DNA from: an uncultured Lachnospiraceae bacterium
GTDB lineage: Bacteria; Bacillota; Clostridia; Lachnospirales; Lachnospiraceae
DNA length: 64,000 nt
Reading direction: 5' to 3'
NCBI GenBank assembly: GCA_910579225.1
Contig: CAJTTI010000003.1
Location: forward strand, 135,907-199,906
Shown here piece by piece: positions 1 to 8,431 of this stretch (the first letter of the stretch is position 1; each line of letters opens with the position of its first letter). The notes below the pieces were generated by a model. The model was not told the DNA's origin and made no database searches. It was given only the letters and a program-made list of their open reading frames with translations. Position numbers and translations under genes: made by a program.

Positions 1-486
1 GCGTCCGAAGGGCAGAAGAGGCCAGAAGTCCGGTATATGGATGTGGAAGCATCCGGAAAATCAGGGATTGAACTTTTGGAAATGCTGCCGTTAGATGAAA
101 GCGCAGGAAGTCTGCAGTCGGCGGAAGTGGTCGTGGTTGGCGGAAGGGGAACGCTTGAGAAGGACAACTTCCAGCTGATGGAGCAATTTGCGGAAAAACT
201 GGGAGCGGCAATCGGAGGTACCAGACCATTAATGGATATGGGAAAGATTCCATTCGATCATCAGATTGGCCAGACTGGCTGTACAATCAGACCGCAGATT
301 TGCATTTCTTTTGGTGCTTCCGGTGCAATCCAGCATACAGAAGGGATAAAAAATACCAGATTGTTCCTGGCTGTTAATAAGGCAGAAGATGCGCCTGTAT
401 TTCAGGTGGCTGATTATGGAGCGGTGATGGATATGAATCCTGTCCTTACCTGTCTGCTGGAAGAATTGAATGAAACGGGTAAGTAG
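1..486 (+). CDS. etfA: Electron transfer flavoprotein alpha subunit, C-terminal part (5' end outside window)
   Basis: The reading frame is open from base 1, so the gene starts upstream of the window; only about 161 C-terminal residues are present. The visible part is the FAD-binding domain of EtfA: a VVVGGRG stretch, then GAAIGGTRPLMDMG, then IGQTGCTIRPQICISFGASGAIQH, which binds FAD, and a C-terminal Asn-Lys/Asp-Tyr-Gly core. EtfAB passes electrons between flavin dehydrogenases and acceptors in the cytoplasm. The stop is 29 bases before the next start, so it is probably co-transcribed with the dihydrolipoyl dehydrogenase gene. Which dehydrogenase it serves cannot be seen here. Confidence 0.9.
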   Translation, partial: ASEGQKRPEVRYMDVEASGKSGIELLEMLPLDESAGSLQSAEVVVVGGRGTLEKDNFQLMEQFAEKLGAAIGGTRPLMDMGKIPFDHQIGQTGCTIRPQICISFGASGAIQHTEGIKNTRLFLAVNKAEDAPVFQVADYGAVMDMNPVLTCLLEELNETGK

Positions 487-515
487 AGTGAAAGAAGAGA
501 AAGGTGGTGTCAGCA

Positions 516-1901
516 TTGGAGATGGAATATGACCTGCTGGTGCTGGGAGCCGGGCCGGGAGGCTATGTGGCTGCGATCCGCGGGGCGCAGCTTGGGCTTA
601 AAACAGCAGTAATGGAGAAAAAAAATATAGGGGGTGTATGCCTGAATACAGGTTGCATTCCTTCAAAGAGTCTGATCTCAAGCGCATCTGTATTTTCAGA
701 GGTAAAACGTCTGGAAGGGATGGGCGTGAAGACGGACTTATCAGGATTTGACTACGGGAAGGTACATGGGCAGTCCAGAGAAGCAGCAGCTACGTTGTCC
801 AAAGGAGTGCAGTATCTTCTGGAGAAAAACGGTGTGACATTAATAAAAGAAGAAGGGAAGCTTTCAGGAACCCATGAAGTTACTACCAGTTCCGGGAAGA
901 AGATCCAGGCGGGCAACATTATCATTGCCACCGGTTCTCGCCCCAGGACGATACCAGGGCTGGAATATGACCATGCAAACATCTGTTCTTCGGAAGATAT
1001 GATTCTGTGTGATGCGCTTCCTAAAAGTCTCTGTATTATCGGAGGAGGCGCCATCGGGTGCGAATTTGCCTATATCATGAATGCATTTGGAGTGACGGTG
1101 ACGCTGGTGGAGATGACAGATCATCTGCTTCCCAATGAGGACGGCGAGGTGGCGAAAGCACTGGCTTCTTCCTTTAAGAAAAAGGGGATTTCCGTGCAGC
1201 TGCAGTCAAAAGCAGAGATTGAATCCAATACACCGGACGGCGTAACGGTCAAAATCACGAATGCAAAAGGCAAAGAAAAACAGCTGCAGACAGAGAAAGT
1301 TCTGGTAGTAACCGGACGTATGCCGAATACAGAGGGGATTGGCTTGGAAGAACTGGGTATTGTTACAGACCGCGGCTTTATCATGGTAAATGAAAACTAT
1401 CAGACGAACGTTCCTTCCGTATATGCGATCGGAGATGTGATCCCTGGAGCGATGCTGGCGCATGCAGCTTCAAAAGAAGGAGAGTTTGCCAGCGAGTTTA
1501 TAGCCGGCGGGACAGAACATAAGAAGGAACTTGATTCTTTCGTACCTGGATGTGTGTACTGCGAGCCGCAAGTGGCCGGGTTCGGAGAAACACAGGAGAG
1601 TGCAAAAGCTGTGGATGAGGATGCAAAAGCATTTAAATTTTCATTCCGCGGTATAGGAAAAGCCGTTGCGATCAATAAAAGCGAAGGTTTCGTAAAAATT
1701 ATAACCGACTCCAGGGGCAAGATTCTTGGCGCCCATATTATTGGAGAAGGAGCTACGGAGATGATTCATGAGCTGGCACTTGCAGCATGGAAAGGTATTC
1801 ATGTGCAGGAAGTCGCAGATATGATTCATGCACATCCAACCTTGTCAGAAGGAATTATGGAATGTGCCCGGGGGTTTGACAACAAGGTAATTCATGCATA
1901 A
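516..1901 (+). CDS. lpdA: Dihydrolipoyl dehydrogenase (E3)
   Basis: Flavoprotein that reoxidises protein-bound dihydrolipoamide with NAD+. Seen: an N-terminal FAD-binding GAGPGGYVAAIRGAQLG, the redox-active disulfide in GGVCLNTGCIPSK, the second nucleotide-binding GGGAIGCEFA, the YAIGDV motif, and the C-terminal dimerisation domain with the catalytic HAHPTLSE. Length (about 461 aa) is normal. The frame is open from a GTG at 504, but the Shine-Dalgarno AAAGGTGG (499-506) overlaps that codon. TTG at 516 is correctly spaced and is the preferred start; another in-frame codon is ATG 522. It follows etfA closely and ends at a strong terminator, so it is the last gene of an operon. The partner (glycine cleavage, 2-oxoacid dehydrogenase or other) lies outside the window. 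Confidence 0.93.
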   Translation: MEMEYDLLVLGAGPGGYVAAIRGAQLGLKTAVMEKKNIGGVCLNTGCIPSKSLISSASVFSEVKRLEGMGVKTDLSGFDYGKVHGQSREAAATLSKGVQYLLEKNGVTLIKEEGKLSGTHEVTTSSGKKIQAGNIIIATGSRPRTIPGLEYDHANICSSEDMILCDALPKSLCIIGGGAIGCEFAYIMNAFGVTVTLVEMTDHLLPNEDGEVAKALASSFKKKGISVQLQSKAEIESNTPDGVTVKITNAKGKEKQLQTEKVLVVTGRMPNTEGIGLEELGIVTDRGFIMVNENYQTNVPSVYAIGDVIPGAMLAHAASKEGEFASEFIAGGTEHKKELDSFVPGCVYCEPQVAGFGETQESAKAVDEDAKAFKFSFRGIGKAVAINKSEGFVKIITDSRGKILGAHIIGEGATEMIHELALAAWKGIHVQEVADMIHAHPTLSEGIMECARGFDNKVIHA

Positions 1902-1913
1902 ATATTCTCAGCG

Positions 1914-1961
1914 AAACAGGGATACACTTCGTAAAGAGGGGTATCCCTGTTTTGTTTTTTG
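1914..1961 (+). terminator. Rho-independent terminator after lpdA
   Basis: AACAGGGATAC (1915-1925) pairs with GTATCCCTGTT (1941-1951), followed by a T-rich tract to 1961. It closes the etfA-lpdA transcript. Confidence 0.9.
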
Positions 1962-2024
1962 TTTGGACAAAAAGTCTTTTATATTCCGGCAGTGGCATAA
2001 AAAATTGTGCAGATAGACGAAGTT

Positions 2025-2081
2025 TTTCCTAACAGCTAGGAAACACCTTTGCATGTTTTGTGCTTCTATGCAGGATATGAT
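2025..2081 (+). promoter_or_regulatory. PRD-regulator operator plus promoter for mupG
   Basis: The imperfect dyad TTTCCTAACAGCTAGGAAA (2025-2043) is followed by a weak -35 (TTGCAT, 2049-2054) and a -10 TATGAT (2076-2081). The same 19 bases occur at 6029-6047 upstream of the EIIA gene, and the distance from dyad end to -10 is 32 bases in both places. The long -35/-10 spacing (21 bases) suggests an activator-dependent promoter. The likely activator is the PRD regulator encoded at 3244-5154. Confidence 0.75.
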
Positions 2082-2114
2082 AGAATCATCATAGAAGAAA
2101 AAGGAGAGAAGATT

Positions 2115-3212
2115 ATGGCAAGGCTGGGATTTTCAATCTATCCGGAACATTCGACACCAGAGCAGGATGTGAATTATATCCGCATGGCGGGAAAGTATGG
2201 GTTTGAACGTATATTCACCTGTCTTTTGAGTGTGTGGGACCATACGAAGGAGGAAGTGATCCGTGATTTCCGAATCCGTATTGATGCAGCCCATGAAGAG
2301 GGGATGGAGGTAATGCTGGATGTCAGTCCGGCCGTATTTAAGAGGCTTGGGACCTCTTATGATCAGCTGGATGCTTTTGTGGAAATGCATGCAGACGGGA
2401 TCCGCCTGGATGAGGGCTTTAACGGAGTGCAGACCAGCGCCATGACCTATAACCGGCAGGGGCTCAAAATCGAACTGAACGCCAGCACGGAGATGGGATT
2501 TATAGAGAATGTCATGACGCATCATCCGGACCGGAAGAAGATCGTGGCATGCCACAATTTCTATCCCCAGAAATATACAGGACTTGGGCTTACTCATTTT
2601 AACCGCTGCAATGAATTCATGAAAAAGCACAGCCTGACGGTGGCGGCATTTGTGTCCAGCAATGCAGAAGGGGCATACGGACCCTGGCCGGTCAATGAGG
2701 GCCTTTGCACGCTGGAGATGCACCGGGGCCTGCCGCTGGACTTCCAGGTGCGGCATCTCTTTGCCCTTGGAAATGTGGATGATATTCTGATTGCCAATGC
2801 GTATGCGACGGAGGAAGAACTGAAAGCATGTGCTGATGTCAACCCATCGGTGCTGACCTTTGGACTTCTGCTGGAAAAGGAACTGACGAAGACGGAACAG
2901 GCGGTCCTTGACTTTACGCAGGGACATGTGGTTAGGGGTGATATGAGCGAATATATGCTCCGCTCCACCTGGACAAGGGTAACATTTGCGGAAGCGTCTA
3001 TCCCGGCAGAAAATACCAGAGATTTGGTGCGGGGAGATGTGGTGATCTTAAATGACGGTTATTCCAGATACAAAGGAGAGCTGCATATTGTATTAAAGGA
3101 TATGCCGAATGACGGGCGTAAGAATGTCATCGGCCGCCTGCCGGAGTATGAGCACATCCTTCTGGATTATGCGGACCCGTGGAAGCCGTTTGCATTCACC
3201 GTCTGCGGATGA
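2115..3212 (+). CDS. MupG-family (DUF871) 6-phospho-sugar hydrolase-like protein
   Basis: About 365 residues; begins ARLGFSIYPEHSTPEQD, the hallmark of the DUF871/MupG family (TIM-barrel N-terminal domain plus a small C-terminal beta domain). Characterised MupG cleaves N-acetylmuramic acid 6-phosphate from a phosphorylated disaccharide after PTS import. The frame is open from 2049, but the promoter -10 at 2076-2081 places the transcript start downstream of that codon. ATG 2115 has the Shine-Dalgarno AAAGGAGAGA and is chosen. It is followed within 31 bases by the PRD regulator, so the two form one operon. Substrate is inferred from family and neighbours only; other 6-phospho-glycosides are possible. 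Confidence 0.8.
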   Translation: MARLGFSIYPEHSTPEQDVNYIRMAGKYGFERIFTCLLSVWDHTKEEVIRDFRIRIDAAHEEGMEVMLDVSPAVFKRLGTSYDQLDAFVEMHADGIRLDEGFNGVQTSAMTYNRQGLKIELNASTEMGFIENVMTHHPDRKKIVACHNFYPQKYTGLGLTHFNRCNEFMKKHSLTVAAFVSSNAEGAYGPWPVNEGLCTLEMHRGLPLDFQVRHLFALGNVDDILIANAYATEEELKACADVNPSVLTFGLLLEKELTKTEQAVLDFTQGHVVRGDMSEYMLRSTWTRVTFAEASIPAENTRDLVRGDVVILNDGYSRYKGELHIVLKDMPNDGRKNVIGRLPEYEHILLDYADPWKPFAFTVCG

Positions 3213-3243
3213 TCACCAGAGGAAAATACTGCAGGAGGGAGCT

Positions 3244-5154
3244 ATGCTGAACAGAAGACAGGAGCAGCTGATCAAACTTTTGACAGAGAAAAAAGAATGG
3301 ATGACCAGTCGGGAACTGGCAGGATATCTCCACGTGACAGACCGTACGATCCGTTCCGATGTGGATGTGGTGAACCGGCAGGGAGAGCGTCCGCTGATCG
3401 AATCGAATGTCCGGAAGGGCTATCGTATGATTCAGAATGCCAGGCAGGAACCGAGAGATGCACAGGCTCAGGGAATGCCGCAGACGCCTGGAACCCGTTG
3501 TATTTATATTATCCAGAAGCTTCTCTTTGAGAGCCGGGAACTGAATCTGACGGATCTGCAGGGACAGATCTATGTCAGTGATTCTTCCATCCAGAATGAC
3601 TTGAAGCGGATCCGGAAGATGATCGAACCTTATCCGGGCCTTAAACTGGTGCGTAGCCGGGAGTGTATCTCCCTTCAGGGGGATGAGATCAGCAAAAGAA
3701 GATTTTACCGGGAACTTCTGGTGGCGGAGGTTCAGGAAAATTTTCTGAATCTGAACCGTCTGGCGCACCTCTACCGGCATTTTGACCTGATTGAAGTGAA
3801 GGATATCTTTGTAAAAGTGCTGGAGGAATACGATTATTCCATCCATGAATCCCTGTTTTCCATGTTGATCCTTCATGCGGGCACCAGCATCGAGCGCATC
3901 CGGACCTGTCATTATATTCAGCCGGAAGAAGAGCAGCAGGGGCTGAAGGATACCATTGAATACCAGATCTCCCGGACTTTTTTCGAGCGGATTTCCAGCC
4001 GGCTTCATCTGGAGATCCAGGAGGGGGAGATTGGTATGTTCGCCCTTGTGATTATGGGGCGCCGGGCGTCCAACTATGCCAGTGATCATATTCGCCTTGG
4101 AGAGAGGTGGCTGAACATCCGCAGGCTTATGGAGGAAGCAATGACGCGTTTGGAAGAAGTGTTCGGCGTGGATTTCAGTGGGGATGAAGATCTGGCAGCA
4201 GGTTTGAAGATCCATCTTCATGGTCTGGTGGAGCGGGTGAAAAACCAGGTGATTCTGGAAGATATTTTTCTGGAGGAGATCAAGCAGAAGTATCCGCTGG
4301 TGTTCGAGATGGGTGTCTGCATCGTGAGTTATCTGGAAGAACAGCTGGACATTCGGATTGGGGATATGGAGAGCGGTTTTATCGCCCTTCATCTGGGGGC
4401 AGCCAGTGAGCGGATGAACTCGGTGAGGAAATACCGGGTGGTTATGATCATGCCCCACAATCAGGTCTTCTCGGAAATGTGTGAAAGGCGAATCCTGGAG
4501 CTTTATCAGGAGCGGATAGAGATCGTCCAAAAATCTTCTTATTTCGAAGAGGAAGAGATCCGATTGCTGGAACCCGATTTGGTGTTGACGACGTTTCCTA
4601 TTGAGCATAAACTGGATATCCCTACAGTATCCATCAGTCTTTTTGTGGATCCGGAGACAGAGGCAAGTATCTTGCAGGCGCTGAATCTCCTGGATAAGAA
4701 GCGCTTTCGGCTGGAATTTACTTCACATATGGGACACCTGATACGAAAGGAACACTACTATTCGGATCTGGATGCGCAGTCACCGGAAGAAGTGATCCGA
4801 TGCCTCTGTGGAGGACTTGAGAAAGAAGGGATTGTAGACAAGCATTTTCAGGATATTGTGCTGGAAAGGGAGCGTATGACACCCACTTCCTTTGCCAATG
4901 CACTGGCGATCCCTCATGCCTTTCAGGTGTATGCGAGCCGGTCCACCATTGCAGTGGCACAGTTGCGCAGTCCAATTCCGTGGGGAACGTTTGAAGTAAG
5001 GCTGGTTATGCTCTTTGCCATCAATGAAGGGGATCAGAGGATGATTAAGATTTTCTTTGATTGGGTGTCAGACATTGTCAGCCGCCCGGAGGAACTGGCA
5101 AAGCTGACGGAGCGCTGCTCCTATGAGGAATTTACGGAACGGGTTATGGAATGA
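3244..5154 (+). CDS. PRD-domain transcription activator with EIIB- and EIIA-like domains (MtlR/LicR type)
   Basis: About 636 residues. Order seen: N-terminal helix-turn-helix (residues ~5-45), second HTH (~90-120), two PTS-regulation domains (around ~170-270 and ~300-400, the second containing GFIALHLGAASER), a GatB-like EIIB domain starting at YRVVMIMPH, and a C-terminal fructose/mannitol-type EIIA domain with its phospho-accepting His in ANALAIPHAF. The EIIB-like domain lacks the usual Cys after its first strand (MIMPHNQV), which may limit phosphoryl relay. Start ATG 3244 has a GGAGG Shine-Dalgarno; the frame is open upstream inside the preceding gene. Such regulators activate their PTS operon according to the phosphorylation state of the PTS. 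The repeated operators at 2025 and 6029 are its likely targets. Confidence 0.9.
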   Translation: MLNRRQEQLIKLLTEKKEWMTSRELAGYLHVTDRTIRSDVDVVNRQGERPLIESNVRKGYRMIQNARQEPRDAQAQGMPQTPGTRCIYIIQKLLFESRELNLTDLQGQIYVSDSSIQNDLKRIRKMIEPYPGLKLVRSRECISLQGDEISKRRFYRELLVAEVQENFLNLNRLAHLYRHFDLIEVKDIFVKVLEEYDYSIHESLFSMLILHAGTSIERIRTCHYIQPEEEQQGLKDTIEYQISRTFFERISSRLHLEIQEGEIGMFALVIMGRRASNYASDHIRLGERWLNIRRLMEEAMTRLEEVFGVDFSGDEDLAAGLKIHLHGLVERVKNQVILEDIFLEEIKQKYPLVFEMGVCIVSYLEEQLDIRIGDMESGFIALHLGAASERMNSVRKYRVVMIMPHNQVFSEMCERRILELYQERIEIVQKSSYFEEEEIRLLEPDLVLTTFPIEHKLDIPTVSISLFVDPETEASILQALNLLDKKRFRLEFTSHMGHLIRKEHYYSDLDAQSPEEVIRCLCGGLEKEGIVDKHFQDIVLERERMTPTSFANALAIPHAFQVYASRSTIAVAQLRSPIPWGTFEVRLVMLFAINEGDQRMIKIFFDWVSDIVSRPEELAKLTERCSYEEFTERVME

Positions 5155-5159
5155 ACAGG

Positions 5160-5196
5160 CGGGCTGCCGGATGAGATATCACGGCAGCCCGTTTTT
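5160..5196 (+). terminator. Rho-independent terminator after the PRD regulator
   Basis: CGGGCTGCCG (5160-5169) pairs perfectly with CGGCAGCCCG (5182-5191), followed by TTTTT. It separates the mupG-regulator operon from the downstream PTS operon. Confidence 0.92.
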
Positions 5197-5249
5197 CAGC
5201 GCCCATTTCCACAGACTGCCAAGCGCTCGCCGGTACCCGGCCGCCCTGA

Positions 5250-5893
5250 TCAGACGTCCTCCAGCAGTCCATATTCCCGGTACAGCCTCATCCGGGCAGT
5301 CTGGTCCGATATAGCGAGATGGACGTCCTCCTGCCGGTGATCTGCGAGCAGGCGGTTCAAGAGTTCGGACAGAAGCGTTTCATCTTCCATGCGGCTTTCT
5401 TTCTCTTCCGATTTCCCGTTCTTCTCTTCGAATATATTCCATGGTTTTCTGTTCGTCATATTCTGCAAGCAACATTTCAAGCACCTCCGTCCGGCATCTT
5501 GCCAGCAGGTCCGACAGGATTTCCTGCCTTTCGCAGGTATCCATGGCGCACTGGACAGCCCCGTGGATCTGCATCCCGTCTTTCAGATTGTTTCTGATGC
5601 ATTCAATAAATTCTGCATATTCCCAAAGTCTACGGCACTGCTCCATCAGTTCCCGGTTGTGTCCCTGGTTGATGTTCAGCACCCGGACCCGGCATTCTAC
5701 GGCCGGAGTGCAGTCCTGATCCGGAAGCAGAAAAGCTTCTGAAAGACAAAGCATGGTTTCGTCAGGCTCTTCTGCATTTCCATTGTAGAATACTACATAA
5801 TTGGGAAAGGGAAGGGGAGTGCGTTGTACAGATCCAGAAGATTCCTTCGGTCCTGAAAGGCGAGACGGAACAGGCGGTCTTTGTGGTTTCGGT
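5250..5893 (-). pseudogene. Rpn-family (PD-(D/E)XK) recombination-promoting nuclease remnant
   Basis: Read on the minus strand, three pieces in different frames align in order with one Rpn/DUF4351-type protein. First is an N-terminal piece encoded about 5821-5892 (RNHKDRLFRLAFQDRRNLL, then DLYNA). Second is a middle piece from about 5812 to 5380 (PNYVVFYNGNAEEPDETML, then ECRVRVLNINQGHNRELME). Third is the C-terminal piece ending at 5250 (LLADHRQEDVHLAI, then YREYGLLED). The segment normally between DLYNA and PNYVVFYNG, which carries the nuclease core, is deleted. At least two frame changes are needed to read through. The gene is therefore dead. Rpn genes are commonly multicopy and decaying in Lachnospiraceae. 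It lies between the regulator and EIIA genes and may have split an older single operon. Confidence 0.8.
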
Positions 5894-6028
5894 TGACAGG
5901 CTGCGTTTTTGCGTATGTCTGACAAGGGGGGACTGTAAGGCTGACAGGAAGCTTTTTCTGGAGCAGGGGCGGTGATCTTTGTCAAAATTGCCGGTTTCCG
6001 GACGGTTTTTACTGAGGAAACGGGCAAA

Positions 6029-6085
6029 TTTCCTAACAGCTAGGAAACGGATTGACTGCATAGTCCGGTATTTTTGTTTTATACT
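6029..6085 (+). promoter_or_regulatory. PRD-regulator operator plus promoter for the PTS operon
   Basis: The second exact copy of TTTCCTAACAGCTAGGAAA (6029-6047) is followed by -35 TTGACT (6052-6057) and -10 TATACT (6080-6085). Operator-to--10 distance (32 bases) equals that upstream of mupG. The -35/-10 spacing is 22 bases, longer than optimal, consistent with activation by a bound regulator. Confidence 0.78.
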
Positions 6086-6111
6086 AAGACCAGATAAAAG
6101 AAAGGAGGAGC

Positions 6112-6450
6112 ATGCGGGTGGAAGGATTAGAGATGACCTGTTTTCAGATCATATCCAGCGTGGGAACGGCACGTTCCAGTTACATTGAGGCGATCCAGAA
6201 GGCAAAGGCCGGGGATTTTGAGGGGGCAAAAGACTGTCTGGAAGCAGGGCAGCAGGAGTTCCTGAAAGGACATGAAGCACATTTTGGACTGCTTCAGAAG
6301 GAGACCAACGGTGAGATGGTGGGAGGCTCCCTGCTTTTGATCCATGCGGAGGATCAGCTTATGAGTGCCGAAGGTTTTAAGATCATTGCAGAAGAGATGA
6401 TCGCAGCGTACAGACGAATTGACGAACTGGAAAAAAAGCTGGCACAGTAG
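6112..6450 (+). CDS. PTS lactose/cellobiose-family EIIA
   Basis: About 112 residues, the usual size. The protein is helical, with the phospho-accepting His in SLLLIHAEDQLMSA and the family segment MTCFQIISSVGTARSSYIEA near the start. It receives phosphate from HPr and passes it to EIIB (6714-7034). ATG 6112 lies only 4 bases after the Shine-Dalgarno AAAGGAGG. The in-frame GTG at 6118 gives better spacing and a typical MEGLEMTCFQII start, so the true start may be two codons later. It is the first gene of the operon behind the operator at 6029. Confidence 0.93.
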   Translation: MRVEGLEMTCFQIISSVGTARSSYIEAIQKAKAGDFEGAKDCLEAGQQEFLKGHEAHFGLLQKETNGEMVGGSLLLIHAEDQLMSAEGFKIIAEEMIAAYRRIDELEKKLAQ

Positions 6451-6479
6451 CCGGAAGGAGACAGTGCCAGGCAGTTTAA

Positions 6480-6694
6480 GAAAAACAGCATCTGACCGAA
6501 AGCATCCCCGGAAGGATTTTACGGAACGGAGTGAAGGAAAATACTTCCAGACGGTGGGGAGAAGAGAGGGCAGATGCGGAACTTAATGAAAAACAGCATC
6601 TGACCGAAAGCATCCCCGGAAGGATTTTACGGAACGGAGTGAAGGAAAATACTTCCAGACGGTGGGGAGAAGAGAGGGCAGATGCGGAACTTAA
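6480..6694 (+). repeat. Tandem duplication of a 108-base intergenic unit
   Basis: A unit beginning GAAAAACAGCATCTG occurs at 6480 and again at 6588, offset 108 bases, with essentially identical sequence through CTTAA (6586 and 6694). Each copy can fold on itself: GCATCTG near its start pairs with CAGATGC near its end, and inside GGAAG-ATTTT pairs with GGAAAATACTTCC. It fills the whole gap between EIIA and EIIB. No coding signal is seen. Confidence 0.85.
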
Positions 6695-6713
6695 ATAAAG
6701 GAGAGCATGTTTT

Positions 6714-7034
6714 ATGAAAAGAGTGTATTTATTCTGCAGTGCGGGGATGTCGACCAGCATGCTGGCGAGCAAGATGCAGGGGGTGGCGACAGACCACGGG
6801 CTTCCCATTGAAGTGGAGGCATTTCCGGATGGAAAGATTGCACAGATCGTGGAGGAAAAGCATCCCGACGTGATCCTCTTAGGACCTCAGGTGAAATACC
6901 GTTATCAGGAGGTGGTGGACAAATTCGGTTCCACCGGCATTCCCATTGCTGTCATTGACCAGACCGCATATGGAATGATGGATGGGGAAAAGGTACTGAA
7001 AACAGCCATCAAAATGATGAAGGCAGCAAAATAG
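6714..7034 (+). CDS. PTS lactose/cellobiose-family EIIB
   Basis: About 106 residues; the active-site Cys8 is in YLFCSAGMSTSMLASKMQ, the P-loop-like motif of the cellobiose EIIB family. It takes phosphate from EIIA and phosphorylates the sugar carried by EIIC. The Shine-Dalgarno is AAAGGAGAG and the start ATG 6714. EIIC begins 29 bases downstream. The duplicated structured spacer upstream could influence its expression relative to EIIA. Confidence 0.95.
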   Translation: MKRVYLFCSAGMSTSMLASKMQGVATDHGLPIEVEAFPDGKIAQIVEEKHPDVILLGPQVKYRYQEVVDKFGSTGIPIAVIDQTAYGMMDGEKVLKTAIKMMKAAK

Positions 7035-7063
7035 CTGCAGAACAATAACAGGGGGAAAAGTTG

Positions 7064-8398
7064 ATGTTACAAAAATTAGAGAGTTTTTTCATGCCGCTGG
7101 CAGAAAAAATCGGAAAGAATAAGTATCTGATTGCCGTCAGAGACGGTTTTCTGTTATCCATGCCGCTGCTGATCGTAGGATCTTTTTTCCTGCTGATCGC
7201 CAACTTCCCGATTCCGGGGTGGGCTGAATTCTGGGGACAGTTTTTCGGGGAAAACTGGACCTCCTATTTTTCAAAACCCACAGATGCTACCTTCTCCATT
7301 ATGGCCATTCTGGCAGTGGTGGGAATCGGATATTCTTTTGCAGAGCAGATGAAGGTGGACCGGCTGTTCGGAGCAGCCATCTCGCTGGTGTGCTGGTTTT
7401 TGATCATGCCGTATCAGATTCTGTTTGAAGAGTCCGTGGTATCCGGTATCCCGCTGGGATGGGTCGGTTCCAAAGGTATCTTTGTGGGCATCATCTGTGC
7501 CTTTCTGGCAGTCCATGTGTATGCATGGGTGGACAGCAGGGGCTGGGTCATCAAGATGCCCGACGGCGTGCCGCCGACCGTGGAAAAATCCTTCGCGGCT
7601 TTGATCCCGGCGGGAATGTCCGTGCTGGTGTTCTTCATCATCAACGTGGTCTTTGCCATGACGCCTTACGGCAATGCCTTTGATTTCGTATTTGAGATTT
7701 TGCAGACACCGCTTCTGGCTCTTGGAAATACCCTTCCGGCCATGGTGATTGCATACATTTTCCTGCACTTCTTCTGGTTCTTCGGCGTCAACGGCGGTTC
7801 CGTGGTAGGTGCAGTATTCAACCCGATTCTGCAGACTTTGTCCGCAGAGAATCTGGCGGCATTCCAGGCGGGAGATGCCATGCCGAACATTATCTGTCAG
7901 CAGTTTCAGGACCTGTTTGCAACCTTCGGGGGAGCCGGCTCCACACTTTCGCTTCTGATCGCCATGCTGCTCTTCTGCAAGTCCAAGCGGATCAAGGAGC
8001 TTGGTAAACTGGCGATTATTCCGGGATGCTTTGGTATCAATGAGCCGATCATCTTCGGACTTCCGATCCTGCTGAACCCGATGATGCTGATTCCGTTCAT
8101 GCTGGTGCCGACGATTAATATTATTATTTCCTATATTTGTATGAGCATTGGTCTGGTACCCATCTGTACCGGAGTTGCGATTCCCTGGACCATGCCGGTT
8201 ATCATCTCCGGATTTTTGTCCACCGGATGGCAGGGCGCAGTTTTGCAGGCGCTGCTTCTGATCCTGGGAGTCTTCCTGTATATGCCGTTTATCAAGATGA
8301 TGGATAAGCAGTATCTGGCGGATGAGACGAGGGGAACGGACGAGACAGAGGATGAGGACGATTTCTCACTGGATGATCTGTCCTTTGACGATATGTAA
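7064..8398 (+). CDS. PTS lactose/cellobiose-family EIIC permease
   Basis: About 444 residues, a polytopic membrane protein with around ten hydrophobic segments. It carries the EIIC signatures LLIVGSFFLLIANFP, WFFGVNGGSVVG and PGCFGINEPIIFGLPILLNP, the last holding the conserved N-E-P substrate loop. The C-terminus is an acidic tail (FSLDDLSFDDM). TTG 7061 is adjacent, but ATG 7064 after GGGGGAAAAG is the natural start. Together with EIIA and EIIB it makes a complete permease importing a glycoside as its 6-phosphate. The exact sugar is not readable from the sequence; the neighbours suggest an N-acetylhexosamine-containing conjugate. Confidence 0.95.
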   Translation: MLQKLESFFMPLAEKIGKNKYLIAVRDGFLLSMPLLIVGSFFLLIANFPIPGWAEFWGQFFGENWTSYFSKPTDATFSIMAILAVVGIGYSFAEQMKVDRLFGAAISLVCWFLIMPYQILFEESVVSGIPLGWVGSKGIFVGIICAFLAVHVYAWVDSRGWVIKMPDGVPPTVEKSFAALIPAGMSVLVFFIINVVFAMTPYGNAFDFVFEILQTPLLALGNTLPAMVIAYIFLHFFWFFGVNGGSVVGAVFNPILQTLSAENLAAFQAGDAMPNIICQQFQDLFATFGGAGSTLSLLIAMLLFCKSKRIKELGKLAIIPGCFGINEPIIFGLPILLNPMMLIPFMLVPTINIIISYICMSIGLVPICTGVAIPWTMPVIISGFLSTGWQGAVLQALLLILGVFLYMPFIKMMDKQYLADETRGTDETEDEDDFSLDDLSFDDM

Positions 8399-8431
8399 GA
8401 AAGACAAGTACAATGACTATGGAGGGATACC

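Noticed and set aside
2133..2927. 264-residue minus-strand open frame
   Set aside because: Antisense to the MupG-family gene and without a ribosome site.
3196..4608. 470-residue open frame on the minus strand
   Set aside because: It lies entirely opposite the PRD regulator, is His/Pro/Leu-rich, has no Shine-Dalgarno and no recognisable motif; it is a shadow of the real gene.
6480..6694. CRISPR array
   Set aside because: Only two adjacent 108-base copies, no spacers and no cas genes.
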